A stretch of DNA of 64,000 nucleotides from Aalborgiella sp040079635 (GCA_040079635.1 JBEBJY010000002.1:99881-163880); one strand, 5' to 3'. Positions 41,948 to 51,178 are shown, numbered from the stretch's first letter. Notes: generated by a model not told the origin, from the letters alone. A program made the numbers and translations.

Positions 41948-42961
41948 ATGACTACAAAAAACACCATCAAACTCGGCATCAACGGCTTTGGCCGCATCGG
42001 ACGCAACGTGCTTCGCTCAGCCATCCAAAGCTTCAGCGACATCGAAGTCGTCGCTATCAACGACTTGCTAGAGCCAGAATACTTGGCCTACATGCTGCAA
42101 TACGACTCTGTGCACGGGCGTTTCAAAGGAGATGTGTCTGTCGAAGGCAACACCCTCATCATCAACGGCAAAAAAATCCGCTTGACTCAAGAGCGCGACC
42201 CTGCGGCCTTGAAGTGGAACGAAGTCGGTGCTGATGTCGTTTTAGAAGCGACGGGTTTGTTTTTAGACAAAGCTTCCGGCGAAAAGCACCTCGCTGCTGG
42301 CGCTAAAAAGGTCATCTTCTCTGCACCATCCAAAGACGACACCCCAATGTTCGTTTTCGGCGTGAACGACAGCACCTACGCTGGCCAGGCGATTATTTCC
42401 AACGCGTCTTGCACCACCAACTGCTTGGCACCAGTCGCCAAAGTGTTGAACGACAAATGGGGCATCAAACGCGGTTTGATGACGACTGTGCACGCTGCTA
42501 CAGCGACCCAAAAAACTGTGGACGGCCCGTCCAACAAAGACTGGCGCGGTGGCCGTGGTATTTTGGAAAACATCATTCCATCAAGCACTGGCGCAGCCAA
42601 AGCCGTAGGCGTGGTCATTCCTGAGTTGAACAAAAAGCTCACCGGCATGGCTTTCCGCGTGCCAACATCTGACGTGTCTGTGGTCGATTTGACTTGTGAA
42701 CTCAACAGCCCGGCCACCATGGCTGAAATCTGCGCCGAGATGAAAGCCCAGTCCGAAGGTGCTTTGAAAGGCATTTTGGGCTACACCGAAGACAAAGTCG
42801 TGGCAACCGATTTCCGTGGTGACACCCGCACCTCGATTTTTGATGCGGATGCCAGCGTCGCGTTGGACAGCACCTTCGTCAAAATCGTGAGCTGGTACGA
42901 CAACGAGTGGGGTTACTCGAACAAGTGTTTGGAAATGGTCCGTGTGATGGCTGCTAAATAA
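41948..42961 (+). CDS. gap: Glyceraldehyde-3-phosphate dehydrogenase
   Basis: Reduces 1,3-bisphosphoglycerate (cbbG role). NAD(P)-binding GINGFGRIGRNVLR and catalytic NASCTTNCLAP with the active Cys, plus YDNEWGYS at the end. I start at 41948 (MTTKNTIKLGINGFG) because upstream residues in the frame from 41903 fall in repeat copy E territory and do not match the family. About 337 aa. A 15-base gap leads to pgk. Confidence 0.95.
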   Translation: MTTKNTIKLGINGFGRIGRNVLRSAIQSFSDIEVVAINDLLEPEYLAYMLQYDSVHGRFKGDVSVEGNTLIINGKKIRLTQERDPAALKWNEVGADVVLEATGLFLDKASGEKHLAAGAKKVIFSAPSKDDTPMFVFGVNDSTYAGQAIISNASCTTNCLAPVAKVLNDKWGIKRGLMTTVHAATATQKTVDGPSNKDWRGGRGILENIIPSSTGAAKAVGVVIPELNKKLTGMAFRVPTSDVSVVDLTCELNSPATMAEICAEMKAQSEGALKGILGYTEDKVVATDFRGDTRTSIFDADASVALDSTFVKIVSWYDNEWGYSNKCLEMVRVMAAK

Positions 42962-42976
42962 GTAAGCTGTACGACT

Positions 42977-44212
42977 ATGACTATAACTATGTCTACAACA
43001 TCCGCCCCTTCTGTGATACGCCTGTCTGACCTCATCGCCCAAGGCCAACTCAAAGGCAAACGCGTCTTTATCCGCGCCGACCTGAACGTGCCGCAAGATG
43101 ATGCAGGCAATATCACCGAAGACACGCGCATTCGCGCCTCGATTCCTTGCATCCAAATGGCGCTGGACGCTGGCGCTGCCGTGATGGTGACATCGCATTT
43201 GGGTAGACCAACAGAAGGTGACTTCAAACCGGCTGATTCGCTAGACCCCGTTGCCAACCGCATGAGCGAGCTGATGGGTCGTGATATTCCTGTCGTCTCT
43301 GACTGGGTAAACGGCGTGGAGGTTGAACCAGGCCACCTCGTCATGCTAGAAAACTGCCGTTTGAATGTTGGTGAGAAGAAGAACAACCCCGATTTAGCCA
43401 AAAAAATGGCCGCTTTGTGCGATATTTTTGTCCACGATGCCTTTGGAACTGCCCACCGCGCTGAAGCGTCGACCTACGGCATTGCCCAATATGCCCCGAT
43501 TGCCTGCGCTGGCCCGCTGTTGGCGGCGGAAATGGACGCGATTTCTAAAGCTTTAACAGCACCGAAACGCCCACTGGTAGCGATTGTGGCAGGCTCCAAG
43601 GTATCAACCAAGCTCACGATTTTGGAGAGTTTGGCTAAAAACGTAGACCAATTGATCGTTGGCGGCGGCATTGCCAACACTTTCATGTTGGCTGCGGGAC
43701 TCAAAATCGGTAAAAGCTTGGCTGAGCCGGATTTGCTGGAGCAAGCCAGATCTGTCATCGCCGCCATGAAAGCGCGCGGGGCTGAGGTGCCGATTCCGAC
43801 GGATGTGGTGACTGCCAAAACCTTTTCGGCTGACGCTGAAGCAACGGTCAAAGCGGCAACCGATGTGGCAGATGACGATTTAATCTTAGACATTGGCCCT
43901 GTAACCGCCAAGAAACTCGCTGATCAGTTACTCAAAGCCGGCACGATTGTGTGGAATGGCCCTGTTGGTGTCTTTGAATTCGCCAAGTTTGAGAACGGGA
44001 CAAAAGTGATCGCCCAAGCGATTGCGGACAGCAGCGCCTTCAGCATCGCCGGGGGTGGCGATACCTTGGCTGCGATTGCCAAGTATGGGATTGAGGACAA
44101 AGTGGGCTACATATCGACTGGCGGCGGAGCTTTCCTTGAGGTGTTAGAGGGCAAAACCTTGCCGGCTTTTGAGATTTTGGCCAAACGTGCAAGTTCAGGG
44201 GCTGCGGGTTAA
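42977..44212 (+). CDS. pgk: Phosphoglycerate kinase
   Basis: ATP-dependent kinase that makes 1,3-bisphosphoglycerate (cbbK). Motifs: FIRADLNVPQDD, TSHLGRP, LLENCRLNVGEKKN with the PGK hinge, VAIVAGSKVSTKL, WNGPVGVFEF and the nucleotide loop SIAGGGDTLAAI. 411 aa. ATG 42989 is an alternative start four codons later. The 160-base gap to fba contains repeat copy F. Confidence 0.95.
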   Translation: MTITMSTTSAPSVIRLSDLIAQGQLKGKRVFIRADLNVPQDDAGNITEDTRIRASIPCIQMALDAGAAVMVTSHLGRPTEGDFKPADSLDPVANRMSELMGRDIPVVSDWVNGVEVEPGHLVMLENCRLNVGEKKNNPDLAKKMAALCDIFVHDAFGTAHRAEASTYGIAQYAPIACAGPLLAAEMDAISKALTAPKRPLVAIVAGSKVSTKLTILESLAKNVDQLIVGGGIANTFMLAAGLKIGKSLAEPDLLEQARSVIAAMKARGAEVPIPTDVVTAKTFSADAEATVKAATDVADDDLILDIGPVTAKKLADQLLKAGTIVWNGPVGVFEFAKFENGTKVIAQAIADSSAFSIAGGGDTLAAIAKYGIEDKVGYISTGGGAFLEVLEGKTLPAFEILAKRASSGAAG

Positions 44213-44237
44213 GCAGGTGATGCACTAGCCTATTTTT

Positions 44238-44292
44238 GCTATATGTTTTATAGCTGCTTAGGCAACAAATACGCCGGCTATAGTCAGATTTA
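44238..44292 (+). repeat. Dispersed repeat copy F
   Basis: GCTAT-N7-ATAGC hairpin, then CTTAGGCAACAAATACGCC and GGCTA with tail TAGTCAGATTTA. Sense orientation, 25 bases after the pgk stop. Confidence 0.9.
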
Positions 44293-44372
44293 CCTCATTA
44301 AAAACGCTATTATTTTCATAGCAATTAGTTGCAATTTTAAATCATTCACTTTACTAAACTTAGGAGATTTTC

Positions 44373-45410
44373 ATGGCTTTCGTATCCCTCAGGCAAGTAC
44401 TCGACCACGCAGCAGCCAACAGCTACGGCGTTCCTGCTTTCAATGTCAACAATCTGGAGCAAATCCTCGCCATCATGGAAGCGGCGCAAGAGACAGACAG
44501 CCCTGTTATTTTGCAAGCCTCAGCCGGTGCTCGCAAGTATGCAGGCGAGGCCTATTTGCGCCACATGATGCTGGCGGCTGTGGAGACGCACCCTGACGTA
44601 CCTGTGGTCGTGCATCAAGACCACGGTGCGTCGCCTGCGGTATGCATCCAATCCATTCGCTCCGGTTTCACCAGCGTGATGATGGATGGCTCTTTGATGG
44701 AAGACGCCAAAACACCGGCTAGCTACGAGTACAACGTCGCTGTAACTCGCAAGGTTTGCGAGATGGCGCACCCGATTGGCGTGTCTGTGGAGGGCGAACT
44801 GGGCTGTTTGGGGTCTTTGGAAACCGGCGAAGCAGGCGAAGAGGACGGCTCGGGTGCAGAAGGCAAGCTGACCCACGACATGATGTTGACCGACCCGGTG
44901 CAGGCCAAAGACTTTGTTAAAAAAACGGGTGTGGACGCTTTGGCGATTGCGATCGGTACCAGCCACGGCGCGTACAAATTCACCCGCAAGCCCACAGGCG
45001 ACATTCTGGCGATGGACCGCATTGCCGCCATCCATGCGCAAATTCCCAATACCCATTTGGTTATGCACGGCTCCAGCAGCGTGCCGCAAGAGTGGTTGGC
45101 CATCATCCGGCAATTTGGTGGTGACATCAAAGAAACCTACGGTGTGCCGGTGGAAGAAATCCAGCGCGGTATCAAGAGCGGCGTGCGCAAAATCAACATT
45201 GACACCGATATTCGCCTAGCCATGACCGGTGCAATGCGGCAAGTCTTTGCGCAGCAAAAGAGCGAATTTGACCCTCGCAAAGCCTTATTGGCAGCCAAGA
45301 ATGCTGCACGCGGGATTGTGAAACTGCGTTTTGAAGCCTTTGGTTGCGCAGGGCAGGGCAGCAAGATCAAGCCAGTCGCGATGGACGATATGGCGAAACG
45401 CTACAAGTAA
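44373..45410 (+). CDS. fba: Fructose-bisphosphate aldolase class II
   Basis: Zinc aldolase (cbbA) forming fructose-1,6-bisphosphate or sedoheptulose-1,7-bisphosphate. Zinc/active-site parts: VHQDHGASPAVC, EGELGCLGS, IGTSHGAYKF, MHGSSSVPQEW and NIDTDIR. 345 aa matches the proteobacterial CbbA type. TTAGGAG sits 7 bases before the ATG. It is the last gene before the terminator at 45433. Confidence 0.96.
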   Translation: MAFVSLRQVLDHAAANSYGVPAFNVNNLEQILAIMEAAQETDSPVILQASAGARKYAGEAYLRHMMLAAVETHPDVPVVVHQDHGASPAVCIQSIRSGFTSVMMDGSLMEDAKTPASYEYNVAVTRKVCEMAHPIGVSVEGELGCLGSLETGEAGEEDGSGAEGKLTHDMMLTDPVQAKDFVKKTGVDALAIAIGTSHGAYKFTRKPTGDILAMDRIAAIHAQIPNTHLVMHGSSSVPQEWLAIIRQFGGDIKETYGVPVEEIQRGIKSGVRKINIDTDIRLAMTGAMRQVFAQQKSEFDPRKALLAAKNAARGIVKLRFEAFGCAGQGSKIKPVAMDDMAKRYK

Positions 45411-45432
45411 CTTACTATCTAGCTTGCAGCTG

Positions 45433-45457
45433 AAAAAGCTCCATCAGGAGCTTTTTT
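45433..45457 (+). terminator. Terminator of the CBB operon
   Basis: AAAAAGCTCC-ATCA-GGAGCTTTTTT, a strong stem with a four-base loop and T-run, 22 bases after fba. Confidence 0.95.
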
Positions 45458-45494
45458 ACGTTTTATTGAGCTCAACATAAACTTTGAAAGAACC

Positions 45495-45851
45495 ATGATG
45501 GCATACACAGAAAAATTTCAATCCTTAGCAGATGCTGCAATGTCTCGCGTCAAAGCAGTTGCCCCAGACCAAGTCGATGCACTGATCAGTGCTGGCGCGA
45601 TTGCGCTAGATATACGTGACAAAGAGGAGCACGATTCAGATCACATTGCAAATTCATTGCATGTGAGCCGTGGCAAGCTGGAAATGAACATCGAAACCGC
45701 TATTCCAGACCTGAATACGCGCATTTTGTGCTACTGCAATGCCTATAACCGTGGCGCTTTGTCGGCCGACACTTTGCGCGCTATGGGCTATGTCAACGCA
45801 AGTTTTATTGGTGGTGGGCTTAAAGCTTACCGAGCGATTCATCCTAAATAA
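45495..45851 (+). CDS. Rhodanese-like sulfurtransferase
   Basis: Single-domain rhodanese of 118 aa, cytoplasmic (no signal). The active loop is CNAYNRG in RILCYCNAYNRGALS, with the second Cys of CYC as persulfide carrier. N-terminal VDALISAGAIALDIRDKEEHDSDHI is the usual fold start. ATG 45498 is an alternative. It lies between the CBB terminator and sqr, so it probably handles sulfane sulfur made by SQR (inference). Confidence 0.85.
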   Translation: MMAYTEKFQSLADAAMSRVKAVAPDQVDALISAGAIALDIRDKEEHDSDHIANSLHVSRGKLEMNIETAIPDLNTRILCYCNAYNRGALSADTLRAMGYVNASFIGGGLKAYRAIHPK

Positions 45852-45952
45852 TGCGTTGATTAAGTCGTGCAAACTTCGAAGTTTTACGAAAAAGAAGGGT
45901 AAATACCAGTAGCTAGCTCTGATGTGAGAGGTTTATCATGCTGCGGAATATT

Positions 45953-45997
45953 ATATATTTATTTAAATATATTTATATATGATAATTTGCATATAAA
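45953..45997 (+). promoter_or_regulatory. AT-rich inverted repeats upstream of sqr
   Basis: ATATATTTA-TT-TAAATATAT (45953-45972) is a perfect 9-base inverted repeat, followed by TTTATAT (45972-45978) and ATATAAA (45991-45997) 12 bases apart. They end 26 bases before the sqr ATG. The region is extremely AT-rich, so chance is not negligible. Confidence 0.35.
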
Positions 45998-46023
45998 ATC
46001 AACCTAACACGTCGAGATATCAC

Positions 46024-47301
46024 ATGTTCAAAAACGCGCCAATTTCAACTCAAGCTTCTGCAGCTAATCATGTCACTCACGATATCGTGATTGTTGGCGG
46101 AGGCGCTGCGGGAATCGCAGTAGCTTCAAGCTTGAAGGCGCGGCAGCCTAAGCTTGACATCGTCATCATTGAGCCAGCAGATGTCAATTACTACCAACCT
46201 GGTTGGACCATGGTGGGTGGTGGTGTTTTTACGGCAGAGCAAACAGTTCGGAAAATGAGTTCGGTCATTCCATCGGGTGTGCAATGGATTCAGGCGCGCG
46301 TTACAGCGCTTGATCCAGACAGTAAAACTGTTGTGCTTGAGGGCGATAAAACGGTCACCTACAGTTCGTTGATTGTTGCAGCAGGCTTGAAAATTAATTG
46401 GGATGGTATTGAAGGCCTCACGGACGCGCTTGGGGGAAACGGCGTCACATCAAACTATCGCTTTGACCTTGCGCCCTATACGTGGGATTTGGTACGAAAG
46501 CTCAAAAAAGGTCGTGCTGTATTCACGCAAGCACCCATGCCGATCAAATGCCCTGGCGCGCCGCAAAAGGCAATGTATTTGTCTGCTGACCATTGGTTGA
46601 AAACGGGATGTTTAAAGGACATCGAAGTCGGTTTTTATACGGCGGGTGCGGTGCTGTTTGGCATCAAAGAATACGTACCAGCATTGATGGAATACGTGAA
46701 ACGCTATGAAGCGACACTAAACTTCCAACATACCTTGGTAAAAGTTGAGGGTGCTGCAAAACGTGCGACGTTCAAACGCGTTGATGCTGAAGGCGCTATC
46801 TCCATGGTTGAAACCGAGTTTGACATGTTGCATGTCACGCCTCCGCAAGGTGCGCCAGACTTTGTCAAAAACTCAAAACTCGCAGATGCTGCGGGTTTTA
46901 TGGATATTGATTCAAAAACACTGCGTCATAAAACTTATGCCGGCGTTTACGCCTTGGGTGATGTGGGCAACACGCCCAACTCAAAAACGGCAGCGGCTGC
47001 GCGCAAACAAGCGCCGGTCGTTGCACACAATGTTTGCAATGACCTATTCAGTAGCAAGCAAGCGGATGCTATCTATGACGGCTATGGCTCTTGCCCTTTA
47101 ACAGTAGAGCGTGGAAAAGTGGTGTTGGCAGAGTTTGGCTATGACGGAAAATTGATGCACAGCTTCCCCAATTGGCTGATAGATGGCACGCAGCCAAGTC
47201 AACTTGCATGGATTTTGAAAGAGCGCATTTTGCCGCCTGTCTATTGGGATTTGATGCTCAAAGGCAAAGAGTGGATGGCGAAGCCGGCTTTCGAGATATA
47301 A
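46024..47301 (+). CDS. sqr: Sulfide:quinone oxidoreductase
   Basis: FAD enzyme oxidising sulfide at the membrane and reducing quinone. The FAD motif is DIVIVGGGAAGIAVASSL. Features match the type II, mitochondrial-like SQR: IKCPGAPQKAMYLSADHW carries a catalytic Cys and GSCPLTVERGKVVLAEFGYDG the second. The C-terminal amphipathic helix (KERILPPVYWDLMLKGKEW) anchors to the membrane. 425 aa. No signal peptide. It is followed 35 bases on by a SulP transporter. Confidence 0.93.
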   Translation: MFKNAPISTQASAANHVTHDIVIVGGGAAGIAVASSLKARQPKLDIVIIEPADVNYYQPGWTMVGGGVFTAEQTVRKMSSVIPSGVQWIQARVTALDPDSKTVVLEGDKTVTYSSLIVAAGLKINWDGIEGLTDALGGNGVTSNYRFDLAPYTWDLVRKLKKGRAVFTQAPMPIKCPGAPQKAMYLSADHWLKTGCLKDIEVGFYTAGAVLFGIKEYVPALMEYVKRYEATLNFQHTLVKVEGAAKRATFKRVDAEGAISMVETEFDMLHVTPPQGAPDFVKNSKLADAAGFMDIDSKTLRHKTYAGVYALGDVGNTPNSKTAAAARKQAPVVAHNVCNDLFSSKQADAIYDGYGSCPLTVERGKVVLAEFGYDGKLMHSFPNWLIDGTQPSQLAWILKERILPPVYWDLMLKGKEWMAKPAFEI

Positions 47302-47336
47302 AGTTTAAAAATAGTTATGAAGGTAATGGAAAACTG

Positions 47337-49052
47337 ATGATTGCTGGACTGAAAAAGTACTTTCCCATTTTTGAGTGGCTCCCCGCCTACGGCAAACCGG
47401 ATGCGGTTAAAGATCTTGTAGCTGCCGCAATCGTCACCATCATGCTGGTGCCGCAGAGCCTCGCCTATGCCATGCTTGCAGGTTTGCCTGCGCACATTGG
47501 TTTGTATGCATCCATCTTGCCGTTGATCGCGTACGCTATTTTTGGTACCAGTCGTACTTTAGCTGTTGGTCCAGTCGCAGTGGTGTCATTGATGACGGCT
47601 GCTGCGTTGGGTAAGGTCGCAGTGTCTGGTTCGCCAGAGTATCTTGCCGCAGCAATTGTTTTGGCGCTCATGTCTGGTTTGGTGCTGATCATCATGGGGT
47701 TGCTGCGTTTAGGTTTTATTGCCAATTTTTTAAGCCATCAAGTGATCTCTGGTTTCATCACGGCTTCGGGGATTTTGATTGCGACCAGTCAGCTCAAGCA
47801 TATATTGGGAGTTAAGTCAGAAGGCGATACTCTGCCAGACATGTTGCATTCTTTGGCAGTTAATTTTGCCAACATCAATCCATATACATTGGCGATTGGA
47901 GCTATCTCCATGGCATTTTTATTTTGGGTTCGTAAGCAGCTTAAACCTTTATTGGTACGCTTTGGCATCAAAGCTACAACAGCTGATTTGCTCGCTAAAG
48001 CCGGCCCTGTGTTGGTGATTGCGCTGTCCATTTTGGCTGTCGTTGGCTTTGATTTAGCAGCTAAAGGTGTCAAATTAGTGGGAACAATCCCATCGGGTAT
48101 GCCTCCTTTCGCCATGCCCGTGTTTGACTACAACTTGTGGTCAAGTTTGCTGCCAGCGGCCGTGTTGATCAGCTTGGTTGGTTTTGTGGAATCTATCTCG
48201 ATAGCGCAAACATTGGCTGCTAAGCGCAGACAGCGCATCGTCCCAAATCAAGAATTAGTGGGTTTGGGTGTGTCGAATGTTGCTGCAGCTATATCAGGTG
48301 GGTTTCCAGTCACGGGTGGTTTTGCGCGCTCTGTAGTGAATTACGATGCGGGTGCCGAAACGCCACTGGCTGGCGCCTTCACAGCTGTAGGCATACTTGC
48401 TGCCACTTTGTTTTTAACACCGTTATTTCAGTATTTGCCGCAGGCTGTGCTTGCCGCCACTATCGTGGTTGCCGTTTTATCGTTGGTCGATGTTGGGGTC
48501 ATCCTTCGTACCTACAAATACAGTAAATCAGACTTTGCGTCCATGATTGCCACGATTGTTTGCGTGCTGATGATTGGCGTTGAAACCGGTATTTTGGTTG
48601 GTGTTTCTTTGTCACTATTGCTGTTTCTTTGGCGAACCAGCCAGCCCCATGTCGCTATTGTTGGTTTGGTGCCAGGCACGGAGCATTTTCGTAATGTGAA
48701 CCGTTACGATGTCATTACCCATCCATCTATATTGACGCTACGAATCGATGAGAGCTTGTATTTTGCAAATGCAGGTTATTTAGAAGACAAAATCTATGAA
48801 CAAGTGGCTGCAAAACCAGAAGTAAAACACGTCATTTTGATGTGTTCCGCCGTCAACATGATTGATGCCAGCGCTTTAGAAAGCCTAAGTGCTATTTCGC
48901 ATCGCTTGAATTCCTCAGAAGTTAGTTTTCATCTGTCTGAAGTGAAAGGTCCTGTTATGGATTCTCTCCAAAGATCAGACTTTTTCGAACACTTTAAAGG
49001 AAAAGTATTCCTTAGCCAGTTTGAAGCTATTAAAGTTTTGACGCCAGAATAG
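47337..49052 (+). CDS. SulP-family anion transporter with STAS domain
   Basis: SLC26/SulP transporter of about 571 aa. Multiple membrane helices start after YGKPDAVKDLVAAAIVTIMLVPQSLAYAMLAG, the SulP signature. A cytoplasmic STAS domain occupies the last 130 residues (THPSILTLRIDESLYFANAGYLED, VNMIDASALESL). I start at 47337 (MIAGLKKYFP); the longer frame from 47172 is inside sqr. Substrates in the family are sulfate, bicarbonate or dicarboxylates. Here sulfate export after sulfur oxidation or bicarbonate uptake for RubisCO are both plausible. Confidence 0.88.
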   Translation: MIAGLKKYFPIFEWLPAYGKPDAVKDLVAAAIVTIMLVPQSLAYAMLAGLPAHIGLYASILPLIAYAIFGTSRTLAVGPVAVVSLMTAAALGKVAVSGSPEYLAAAIVLALMSGLVLIIMGLLRLGFIANFLSHQVISGFITASGILIATSQLKHILGVKSEGDTLPDMLHSLAVNFANINPYTLAIGAISMAFLFWVRKQLKPLLVRFGIKATTADLLAKAGPVLVIALSILAVVGFDLAAKGVKLVGTIPSGMPPFAMPVFDYNLWSSLLPAAVLISLVGFVESISIAQTLAAKRRQRIVPNQELVGLGVSNVAAAISGGFPVTGGFARSVVNYDAGAETPLAGAFTAVGILAATLFLTPLFQYLPQAVLAATIVVAVLSLVDVGVILRTYKYSKSDFASMIATIVCVLMIGVETGILVGVSLSLLLFLWRTSQPHVAIVGLVPGTEHFRNVNRYDVITHPSILTLRIDESLYFANAGYLEDKIYEQVAAKPEVKHVILMCSAVNMIDASALESLSAISHRLNSSEVSFHLSEVKGPVMDSLQRSDFFEHFKGKVFLSQFEAIKVLTPE

Positions 49053-49084
49053 TCGGTCACAGCTTGATCTGTAAGTAATGAATG

Positions 49085-49501
49085 TCATTCACCGTCGAAC
49101 AAGCTGCCAATGTTTAAAATATCGTGCGCAATTTCAGGCTGCTGCTCTAGGCTGCGTTTGATAGCCGCGGGAATGGCTTGACGGGTCTTTCTGCACAGGC
49201 CAGGCTGCTCATGAACCAAGATGGTGATGCCTCTTAGGCTGCGGACTTCGTTGCGGCTGGTGCTGATGCTGAGTCGGATACCAACCTGCTGTTCCATTCG
49301 TACTTCCATGTGTTTCAGGTCGCTGAGGCTGCCCAAGTTTTCCAGCCGCTCCAATAGCTGCTTTTCGGCTTCTCTTGTCAGCAGCAACACACGCAAATCA
49401 CCATCAGGACTCTGCAGAAGCGCGTCTCGCCCACAGTTGCAAGCACCGGGCGGGCATTCTGTGCGGATTGGTAAGGAGCGGATTGCTGGTTTGCCGACCA
49501 A
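49085..49501 (-). CDS. Conserved small protein of unknown function
   Basis: 138 aa soluble protein. I do not recognise a named family. The N-terminus has a Cys-rich motif IRTECPPGACNCGRD (three Cys), followed by predicted alpha/beta segments (LRVLLLTREAEKQLLERLENL, IRLSISTSRNEVRSLRGITILVHE). The start appears to be TTG at 49501 with AAGGA 9 bases before it; no ATG lies at the N-terminus. It follows tRNA-Asn and its terminator on the same strand. Coding is supported by length and by the balanced, non-repetitive composition. Confidence 0.6.
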   Translation of the reverse strand: MVGKPAIRSLPIRTECPPGACNCGRDALLQSPDGDLRVLLLTREAEKQLLERLENLGSLSDLKHMEVRMEQQVGIRLSISTSRNEVRSLRGITILVHEQPGLCRKTRQAIPAAIKRSLEQQPEIAHDILNIGSLFDGE

Positions 49502-49539
49502 TTTAGATGATCCTTAAGCCCTTGATAAAGCCCTTGATG

Positions 49540-49571
49540 AAAAAAGCCCCGACGATTTCTCGTAAGGGCTT
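49540..49571 (-). terminator. Terminator after tRNA-Asn
   Basis: Minus strand: AAGCCC, then ACGA-GAAA-TCGT, then GGGGCTTTTTT. The outer and inner stems stack into one long hairpin with a GAAA tetraloop and T-run. Confidence 0.9.
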
Positions 49572-49589
49572 GATTTCATTTACTAATTT

Positions 49590-49665
49590 TGGCTCCTCGA
49601 CCTGGGCTCGAACCAGGGACCTACGGATTAACAGTCCGGCGCTCTACCAACTGAGCTATCGAGGA
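49590..49665 (-). tRNA. tRNA-Asn (GTT)
   Basis: 76-base cloverleaf on the minus strand beginning TCCTCGATAGCTCAG and ending GAGGAGCCA, with CCA encoded. The anticodon loop is CTGTTAATC (anticodon GTT). Acceptor TCCTCGA pairs with TCGAGGA. The T arm GGTTCGAG is normal. Confidence 0.97.
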
Positions 49666-49720
49666 ATAAGCCTCAAATTATAGCGTGATTTTTGGGTATA
49701 TTTTGTCAAACATTAAAGAC

Positions 49721-51178
49721 TTAAAGCCGTTTGACAGGTTTTTTGCGCCAAACTAAGCGGTAGTACGTTGTTTGCAACGCGAGCATCGCTAAAAACGTGA
49801 TCGGATAAGCCGCCCAAATGCCATTGATGCCATAGGCGTTGCTCAGTATCCAAGCGGTTGGAATTTCAATGCAAAGAATGCAAAACATGGTGATAGCTGT
49901 GGGCATGACCACTTCGCCGCTGGCGCGCATCAAACCCGATAACACCATGGACATGCCCATGATGACGCTGCTCCACAACATGATATCTAGCAGCGACTTA
50001 GCCATGTCAACCACCTCAGGGTCGGTAATAAACAGCCCAATGATGCTACGTGAAAAGATCAAACCAATAATTACCAATGAACCCGTTAGCACCAAGTTAA
50101 GTGCGATGCCCGTTTTAGCAATATTGCCCAGTGTATGACCACGGCCAGCGCCTATCGCCTGAGCTCCTAGGATAGAGGCGGCAATGGCAATAGATATGGC
50201 TGGAAACTGCACATAGTTCACAATTTGATTGACTGCGCCATAAGCTGCCGTCGCTTGCGAGCCATAGCGGTTAACCAAAAATAGCACTGCAATTTCAGCA
50301 AGCGAAATGGTGATCATTGACAAACCCGTGGGTAAGCCAATTTTCAGCACCTTGCCCAAAATAACTTTATCAATCCGCAGGTGCTTTAAAAACGACGCAT
50401 CAGGGGCTAAGGGGTGCTTGTCATGCGGTTGCGGTATCAAAAATGTGGCATTGTTTCTGGCGTGCTTTCCCGCGCCTTGGGCCGGATTAGTAGCGCGACG
50501 CAAATACCAAATCGCCCAGCTCATGGCTATCAAAAACGATGCGCCAGCAGCGTAAGCGCCACTGGTGACGCCCAGTTGAGGTAAACCTAGCCAGCCACGA
50601 ATCAGCGCGGGAGTCAGCAACATGCTTAGCGCAGTGGAGATGAGCAAGATATATAGAGGCGTCTTCGTATCGCCCACGCCGCGCAACATGGACGTGATGA
50701 GCAAAAAGACGAATATGGCAGGCGCTGCTATCAGCATAACCCGCGCATAAGCGGTAGAGCCTGGCAAGATATCCGCTGGCGTACCCAACAAACGCAGCAT
50801 AGGCTCTGTAAACGCGCCACCAAAAACGGCGACCACAGCACCTGCAAGCAAACCTACCATTAAAGTCGTACCCGCTATGGCTCTGACGCGTTCATGCTCG
50901 TTCGCCCCCCAAGCTTGCCCAATCAGCACCGCAGCACCTGAGCCTAAACCAATCATGAAAGAGATCAAAAAGAACAGAACTGGAAAAAATGCTGAGACTG
51001 ACGCCATCGCGCCGACGCCCAGCATTTGTCCTAAATAAATGTTATTAACCGTGCCAGATAGTGCCTGTAGCATGTTGCTCATGATCATGGGCACCAAGAA
51101 GGCGAGGTAGCTTTTCCACAAAACAGGCTTGTTTGGCGGCGTTGGATATGGGGTACTGTTTTGGGCTGAAGAATTCAT
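49721..51178 (-). CDS. MATE-family efflux transporter
   Basis: Multidrug and toxin extrusion family exporter (485 aa) with about 12 helices in two homologous halves; the second half begins after a hydrophilic loop (about residues 240-265). Signatures are SGTVNNIYLGQMLGVGAMASVSAFFP and QAWGANEHERVRAI. Substrate unknown. No close operon partner: tRNA-Asn is downstream and a 232-base gap with repeat copy G and a hairpin lies upstream. Confidence 0.88.
   Translation of the reverse strand: MNSSAQNSTPYPTPPNKPVLWKSYLAFLVPMIMSNMLQALSGTVNNIYLGQMLGVGAMASVSAFFPVLFFLISFMIGLGSGAAVLIGQAWGANEHERVRAIAGTTLMVGLLAGAVVAVFGGAFTEPMLRLLGTPADILPGSTAYARVMLIAAPAIFVFLLITSMLRGVGDTKTPLYILLISTALSMLLTPALIRGWLGLPQLGVTSGAYAAGASFLIAMSWAIWYLRRATNPAQGAGKHARNNATFLIPQPHDKHPLAPDASFLKHLRIDKVILGKVLKIGLPTGLSMITISLAEIAVLFLVNRYGSQATAAYGAVNQIVNYVQFPAISIAIAASILGAQAIGAGRGHTLGNIAKTGIALNLVLTGSLVIIGLIFSRSIIGLFITDPEVVDMAKSLLDIMLWSSVIMGMSMVLSGLMRASGEVVMPTAITMFCILCIEIPTAWILSNAYGINGIWAAYPITFLAMLALQTTYYRLVWRKKPVKRL

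Noticed and set aside
44520..45113. Minus-strand open frame of 197 codons opposite fba
   Set aside because: Shadow of the aldolase gene; no recognisable motif.
47172..47336. N-terminal extension of the SulP frame
   Set aside because: It overlaps the sqr coding end in another frame; the protein starting at 47337 matches the SulP N-terminus.
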